Part shown: positions 16,746 to 21,212 of the stretch, piece by piece
Layout of the letters: every line of letters begins with the position of its first letter
Numbering within the stretch: the stretch's first letter is position 1
Assembly (NCBI GenBank): GCA_015179025.1
Contig: WHUX01000518.1
Coordinates: forward strand, 1 to 21,212
Length of the DNA stretch: 21,212 nt
Source of the DNA: Terfezia claveryi
Lineage: Eukaryota > Ascomycota > Pezizomycetes > Pezizales > Pezizaceae
Reading direction: 5' to 3'
Made by a program: the position numbers and the translations under genes
The notes under the pieces: model-generated
What the model was told of the DNA's origin: nothing
Seen by the model: only the letters and a program-made list of their open reading frames with translations
Databases searched by the model: none

Positions 16746-17885
16746 AAGAAATATGGCAAGCTCGTACCTCTTCCAATCCCCTATAGGCCGTGGGAACATA
16801 TTTCGATGGATTTCATCACTGATTTACCACCAGTCAAAGGGTATAATCAGATTTGGGTTATTGTTGATAGGTTTACTAAAATGTCGCATTTCATTCCTTT
16901 AAAGAACCGGAAGGCAAAAGAGTTGGCTGGGATATTTGTCAAGGAGGTTTGGAGGCTGCACGGATTACCAAAGAGGGTTGTTTCGGATCGGGATTCGGTA
17001 TTTACAAGTTCGTTTTGGATGGAGGTAATGCGGTTATTAGGAGTTGAGTTGGATAAGTCCTCGGCATATCACCCCCAGACTGATGGTCAAACTGAACGAG
17101 TCAACCAGACCCTTGAGCATTATCTACGGACGTATTGCTGTTGGGATCAGGATGACTGGGTCGAGTTATTACCATTTGCCGAGTTCTGTTATAATAACAC
17201 TGTCCATTCTAGTACCAAACTCACACCATTCTTTGCCGCATACGCTCAACACCCAGAAAATAATTTCCAGAACCCAACCGAAGCCTCAACTGAATCGAAC
17301 AACCCTGAGGCAGTCAAGACAGTCGAAACCTTGGACGCAATGAGGGAGGCTATGAGGGAGAACATGAAGGCAGCACAGGACCGGATGTCCAAATACTACA
17401 ATCTCAAGGTAGCAGAGAAGGAACCGACATTCAAAGTGGGAGATTGGGTCATGGTCAACGCAAAGAACATCAAAACAAGGCGTCCGACCAAGAAGCTTGA
17501 CTACAAGTTACGAGGGAAGTTTAGAATCAAACGGCTTATAGGCACCTATGCCTATGAGTTAGAGCTTCCCCCGAGCACAGGCAAAACTCACCCAGTTTTT
17601 CATATTAGTTTGTTGGAACCCTACCACCTTAACACGATTGCCGGCAGACGCTCGCCAACACCCCCTCCAGTCGACCTCGAAGAATCGGAATACCAGGTGG
17701 AAAAGGTTAGGACAAGTGAGCTCAGGAAGGGACGGGTTATGTATTTAGTCTCTTGGAAGGGTTACGGTCCTGATGACGACACATGGGAACCATATGAGAA
17801 CCTGAAGGATGGAGCAGCCGATTTAATTCGAAAATTCCATCTGGATAATCCTCGTAAGCCTCGGGACCCTGATGTTATCTTGTGA
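16746..17885 (+). CDS. C3 integrase catalytic core, GPY/F-like module and chromodomain
   Basis: Frame 3, open from 16710 to the TGA at 17883-17885. Catalytic residues: Asp in MDFITDLP at 16809, Asp in SDRDSVFTS at 16986 and Glu in DGQTERVN at 17094. Asp to Glu spacing is exactly 35 residues, so the active site is complete. VGDWVMVNAKNI and KKLDYKLRGKFRIKRLIGTYAY are the C-terminal module (GKF in place of GPY/GPF), followed by HPVFHISLLEPYH. A chromodomain lies at 17691-17845 (YQVEKVRTSELRK, YLVSWKGYGPDDDTWEP), with the aromatic residues Y, W, W in place. This is the best-preserved targeting domain in the window. Confidence 0.94.
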   Translation, partial: KKYGKLVPLPIPYRPWEHISMDFITDLPPVKGYNQIWVIVDRFTKMSHFIPLKNRKAKELAGIFVKEVWRLHGLPKRVVSDRDSVFTSSFWMEVMRLLGVELDKSSAYHPQTDGQTERVNQTLEHYLRTYCCWDQDDWVELLPFAEFCYNNTVHSSTKLTPFFAAYAQHPENNFQNPTEASTESNNPEAVKTVETLDAMREAMRENMKAAQDRMSKYYNLKVAEKEPTFKVGDWVMVNAKNIKTRRPTKKLDYKLRGKFRIKRLIGTYAYELELPPSTGKTHPVFHISLLEPYHLNTIAGRRSPTPPPVDLEESEYQVEKVRTSELRKGRVMYLVSWKGYGPDDDTWEPYENLKDGAADLIRKFHLDNPRKPRDPDVIL

Positions 17886-18114
17886 GGATTTTTCTTTTTT
17901 TCCTATATTAGGCATTAGGTTTTTTGAATTATCTTTACGTTTTTGTTTTACCTGTATTTCTTATGCCATATTGTCCCAGGGGTGCAAAGAGACGTACGCA
18001 GCTATGTTTTGGCTGTTGTATATGAGGACTGGTCCTCAAGCCCCATCCATTGTTGTTAGTAGCAATAATGATTCTGATTGCATGATCAATTAGGTTCTTG
18101 CGGACAAGAACCTT
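17886..18114 (+). other. C3 3' untranslated region with terminal hairpin
   Basis: Noncoding, T-rich at first. It ends in a perfect 8-bp stem, GGTTCTTG (18093-18100) and CAAGAACC (18105-18112), with the 4-nt loop CGGA, directly followed by the polypurine tract. Nothing else is recognised in this stretch. Confidence 0.7.
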
Positions 18115-18126
18115 AAGGGGGGAGGC
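18115..18126 (+). promoter_or_regulatory. C3 polypurine tract
   Basis: The purine run AAGGGGGGAGG, two to three bases before the TGTCAC start of the 3' LTR; it is the likely plus-strand primer site. Confidence 0.88.
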
Positions 18127-18128
18127 AC

Positions 18129-19089
18129 TGTCACGGGGTGACATCCAGCCCTACCAAAGGTACTTGGGCCCTTATAGAACGACCCTAGAATCTATATGGA
18201 CTCTAGGTACACTCTTAGCAGTGTGGTGCAAACGTTTCTAATACTTATCTATAAGAGTTAAGTATATGAAACGGGTATGAACCTCGGAATGGTTTATAAT
18301 CATCCTAGATGGTTAAGACCCTTATGGAACGTCCATAGACCCTTGAGGGAGCTACGGTTTAAGTTTCATAAGAATCCGATTAACGGTTCAATAGTTATAC
18401 TCAGATTAATATGCTGACTATATGCATACATATGCTAGCTATTAGCTGTTACCCTGAAGTCTTGGCGTTACCCTGAATATTGAATTATTACCCTGAACTG
18501 CAGGAAAATAATTCGGTAAAAATAACTAAAAAAATGAAGGACCGAGGGCGCACTTTAGACCAAAGTGCGTCCGGTGACACTATAAGGGAGTGCGCCCAGG
18601 ACAGAGGCCAAAGGTAGGGCCAAAACATAAAGTTCTCCGAATTTAATGTTTCAAGGTTCTATCTAGGCCTACTCTTCGTCCTGATTCCATTTCTGCAATC
18701 CTTTTATGATCGGAGTTAAACTCATGGAGATATAAGACTTTTAATATGGTCATATAGGTCCACGAGGAGGTTTACTTATTATTGGTAATAACTCCTGAAT
18801 AATTTGGGTATCGGATAAACTAAGATTCTATAATCTTCTATGCGTTGATACCTTTCCAATGGTAATCTACTTGTGACCCACGGTTCTCTATTCATAGAGT
18901 TATGTGCAGTTGAAAATTATTTTCAATGGACACTAGACACTATTAAGTGAATATTGCCGGAAACATAATTAGATCTTCGATATTGTCGGATGGTAATCGA
19001 TAGTATCGGGATTGGTAACGTATCTGAAATTGAATTTAGTTGTCTCGGATAAGATAAGATTCTTAATGGATAAGCGAGCTATACAAGTA
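18129..19089 (+). repeat. C3 3' LTR, left part
   Basis: Matches 10375 to about 11344 of the C3 5' LTR. The first 550 bp are nearly identical, including the three TTACCCTGAA boxes (18449, 18468, 18488). From about 18700 on single-base losses accumulate: for example, the 5' copy reads GATGCCTTCGGATATT where this one has GATCTTCGATATT, and there is an extra GATAA near 19050. The match ends at 19089, where the reverse-oriented C4 LTR begins. Confidence 0.93.
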
Positions 19090-20544
19090 TGTCACGGGGG
19101 CCCTATTGACTGATAGCGCTCTTGCGACTATTAGGACGGCCGTAATTTCCTGCCGCAACGATATCTATTCCGCAACACAGAATATCAATCCTATAGCAGT
19201 AAAGTTTATCCAACATAGTCCTCACGACGGATCTTATTTCGCAACACAAAATAAATCCTATGTCGCTTGAACGTAAAGTTAACTCAAGACTTAGAACTTT
19301 GTAGGCTTCGTATACTCGAGGTGCTCTTGCTTTCGAATACTCGCTGGTGGTAGAATAAATTCAACCGGAACTACTTGCACTATTTATATCCCGCGGTGTT
19401 TGTAGATATTCTTATGATAAAAATATTTTATAAACGCGGGCCTACCTGTCACCTCGGAATTTCTTCCTAAGTGTTATGCCATCCACACCTTTGTTAATGC
19501 AGTTGCTATCTGCACTCGTTGTCACAGGTTACTAACCCGAACGTAGAGAATATTCCATGTCTGCATGTTATATGTACTTCGCTTATAGCTCGCTTATCCC
19601 ATTAAAGAATTCTTATCCGAGACAACTAAATTCAATTCCAGATACGTTACCAATCCCCGATACTATCGAATTACCATCCGACAATATCCGAAGGCATCTA
19701 ATTATGTTTCCGGCAATATTCACTTAATAGTGTCTAGTGTCCATTGAAAATAATTTTCAACTGCACATAACTCTATGAATAGAGAACCGTGGGTCACAAG
19801 TAGATTACCATTGGAAAGGTATCAACGCATAGAAGATTATAGAATCTTAGTTATCTCGATACCCAAATTATTCATGGAGTTATTACCAATAATAAGTAAA
19901 CCTCCTCGTGGACTATATGACCATATTAAAAGTCTTATATCTCCATGAGTTTTACTCCGATCATAAAAAGGATTGCAGAAATGGAATCAGGACGAAGAGT
20001 AGGCCTAGATAGAACCTTGAAACATTAAATTCGGAGAACTTTATGTTTTGGCCCTTCCTTTGGCCTCTGTCCTGGGCGCACTCCCTTATAGTGTCACCGG
20101 ACGCACTTTGGTCTAAAGTGCGCCCTCGGTCCTTCATTTTTTTAGTTATTTTTACCGAATTATTTTCCTGCAGTTCAGGGTAATAATTCAATATTCAGGG
20201 TAACGCCAAGACTTCAGGGTAACAGCTAATATAGCTAGCATATATATGCATATAGTCAGCATATTAATCTGAGTATAACTATTGAACCGTTAATCGGATT
20301 CTTATGAAACTTAAACCGTAGCTCCCTCAAGGGTCTATGGACGTTCCATAAGGGTCTTAACCATCTAGGATGATTATAAACCACTCCGAGGTTCATACCC
20401 GTTTCATATACTTAACTCTTATAGATAAGTATTAGAAACGTTTGCACCACACTGCTAAGAGTGTACCTAGAGTTCATATAGATTCTAGGGTCGTTCTATA
20501 AGGGCCCAAGTACCTTTGGTAGGGCTGGATGTCACCCCGTGACA
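19090..20544 (-). repeat. C4: complete solo LTR of family C in reverse orientation
   Basis: A full-length LTR (1455 bp) on the minus strand, from TGTCACGGGGGCCC (reverse complement of the LTR right end) to GTCACCCCGTGACA (reverse complement of the left end). It has no internal sequence attached, so it is a solo LTR, as normally left by recombination between the two LTRs of one element. It keeps the TATA box (minus strand, 19381-19388), the competing inverted repeats, the TTACCCTGAA boxes and the twin stem-loops. The flanking bases AAGTA (19085-19089) and GGTGG (20545-20549) are not a target duplication. Confidence 0.93.
19381..19388 (-). promoter_or_regulatory. TATA box in the C4 LTR
   Basis: TATTTATA on the plus strand, that is TATAAATA on the minus strand. 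If active it would direct transcription leftwards, antisense to C3. Confidence 0.55.
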
Positions 20545-20584
20545 GGTGGATAGCCGATACAGTTGGTAGCATCCAGGTCAGGTA
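20545..20584. other. Scrambled junction between C4 and the rest of the C3 LTR
   Basis: About 40 bp beginning GGTGGATAGCCGATACAG. It only loosely resembles the LTR interval about 11429-11484 (GGTGTGGATGGCATAACA ... GGTGACAGGTAGGCC). The corresponding LTR part, about 80 to 140 bp, is missing or garbled between the left and right LTR pieces. Confidence 0.6.
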
Positions 20585-20933
20585 GGCCTTTTATAAAATA
20601 TTTTTATCATAAGAATATCTACGAACACCGCGGGATATAAATAGTGCAAGTAGTTCCGGTTGAATTTATTCTACCACCAGCGAGTATTCGAAAGCAAGAG
20701 CACCTTGAGTACACGAAGCCTACAAAGTTCTAAGTCTTGATTAACTTTACGTTTAAGCGACACCGGATTTATTTTGTGTTGCGAAATAAGATCCGTCATG
20801 AGGAAATATGTTGGACTAAACTTTACTGCTATAGGATTGATATTCTGTGTTGCGGAATAGATATCGTTGCGGCAGGAAATTACGGCCATCCTAATAGTTG
20901 CAAGAGCGCTATCTTAATAGGGCCCCCGTGACA
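20585..20933 (+). repeat. C3 3' LTR, right part
   Basis: Matches about 11485-11831 of the 5' LTR, with a TATA box at 20636-20643, the twin stem-loops and the end GGGCCCCCGTGACA. Small differences are ATCTTAATAGG for ATCAGTCAATAGG and CACCGG for CATAGG. The next base starts the GATAC duplication. Confidence 0.94.
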
Positions 20934-20938
20934 GATAC
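20934..20938 (+). other. Target site duplication, right copy (gatac)
   Basis: Same five bases as 10370-10374. Together they define C3 as one insertion in spite of the C4 LTR inside its 3' LTR. Confidence 0.95.
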
Positions 20939-21212
20939 TATGCCATTATCACTCAGAACGACCAAAAATGATCGAGACAGACGCGTCTGATCTAGCAAAA
21001 GCTGGTATTCTATCCCAAAAAGAACCAGATTGTCGTTGGCAACCAGTAGCGTACTACTCGAAACGCTTCATCCCAGCAGAGCTTAATTACGACATTCATG
21101 ATAAAGAAATGGTCGTAATTGTCAATTGTTTCCAAGAATGGAGACATTTTCTCATGGGTGCCCCGGAGGAGATAATTGTGTATATGGATCACAAGAACCT
21201 TTAGTACTTAAT
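20939..21212 (+). pseudogene. C2 pol, continuation: RNase H start
   Basis: Continues the C2 pol interrupted at 10374: TATGCCATTATCACTCAGAACG parallels 15868 of C3, then METDAS-type sequence MIETDASDLAKAGILS, YYSKRFIPAE, YDIHDKEMVVIV and VYMDHKNL. The catalytic Asp and Glu positions are kept. A stop occurs at about 21202-21204, where GAG has become TAG. The window ends at 21212, so the rest of C2 and the remainder of C1 lie to the right. Confidence 0.92.

Larger units (their letters stand above)
10375..20933 (+). mobile_element. Element C3: full-length Ty3/gypsy chromovirus inserted in C2
   Basis: Two LTRs, a complete gag and pol set, a polypurine tract and a 5-bp target duplication are all present. 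Length is 10,559 bp including the 1455-bp C4 LTR. The two LTRs are very similar and differ mainly by single-base indels, suggesting a young insertion. Pol is open across protease and most of reverse transcriptase, but gag and the later pol domains are split by several one-base indels. The chromodomain at the end of pol offers a reason for insertion into older copies of the same family lying in heterochromatin. Confidence 0.96.

Noticed and set aside
19961..20191. Minus-strand 76-residue open frame in C4
   Set aside because: Lies within LTR sequence; the equivalents in other LTR copies are interrupted or not kept.
19085..20549. Target duplication around the C4 LTR
   Set aside because: The flanks AAGTA and GGTGG do not match, and no nearby shifted 5-bp match was convincing.
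20671..20931. Short open frames on both strands in the right part of the C3 3' LTR
   Set aside because: Noncoding LTR; frames are not conserved in the C1, C2 or 5' C3 copies.
1..21212. Host genes, tRNA or rRNA genes
   Set aside because: Every stretch is accounted for by retrotransposon coding, LTR or leader sequence; no cloverleaf or rRNA-like block was recognised.

Overview
The window is repeat sequence from end to end. It is a stack of nested Ty3/gypsy LTR retrotransposons of the chromovirus type (integrase followed by a chromodomain), and no host gene is visible. Chromoviruses with long LTRs, strings of C-to-T nonsense mutations and this density of nesting fit a heterochromatic block of a filamentous fungal genome. 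That is inference from family type; the species cannot be named from the sequence.

Three families can be separated by their LTR ends. Family A (GC-rich, LTR TGTCAAAACC...GTTACA) fills 1-3527: the 3' part of a frameshifted pol, a polypurine tract and a 460-bp 3' LTR. It sits inside the integrase gene of family B (LTR TGTAAG...CTTACA), whose remaining integrase, chromodomain, polypurine tract and 737-bp 3' LTR run from 3528 to 5659. B in turn sits inside the LTR of the oldest visible member of family C.

Family C (about 1.46-kb LTR, 10-bp inverted ends TGTCACGGGG/CCCCGTGACA) is stacked on itself. C1 (LTR remnant 5660-6312, gag 6365-7274) is interrupted in gag by C2 (LTR 7275-8735, shortened gag-pol 8788-10374). 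C2 is interrupted in pol by C3 (10375-20933), which is complete apart from small indels and has a 5-bp target duplication, gatac, at both ends. The 3' LTR of C3 is broken by a complete, reverse-oriented solo LTR, C4 (19090-20544). C2 resumes at 20934 and runs off the window. Insertion order is therefore C1, then C2, then C3, then C4; separately, B entered C1 and A entered B.

C3 shows the family's full layout: LTR, gag (long coiled-coil extension, proline-rich linker, capsid-like domain, CCHC knuckle), aspartic protease, reverse transcriptase, RNase H, integrase (HHCC and DDX35E), GPY/F-like module, chromodomain, hairpin plus polypurine tract, LTR. C1 and C2 are broken mainly by C-to-T stop codons in good frame. 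C3 has almost none of these but many single-base indels, so either decay or consensus sequencing error may explain its broken frames. The best leads are the self-nesting, the inverted LTR with scrambled junctions, and several LTR structures kept between copies: three TTACCCTGAA boxes at 19- and 20-bp spacing, a pair of competing hairpins, and twin stem-loops with the same loop.
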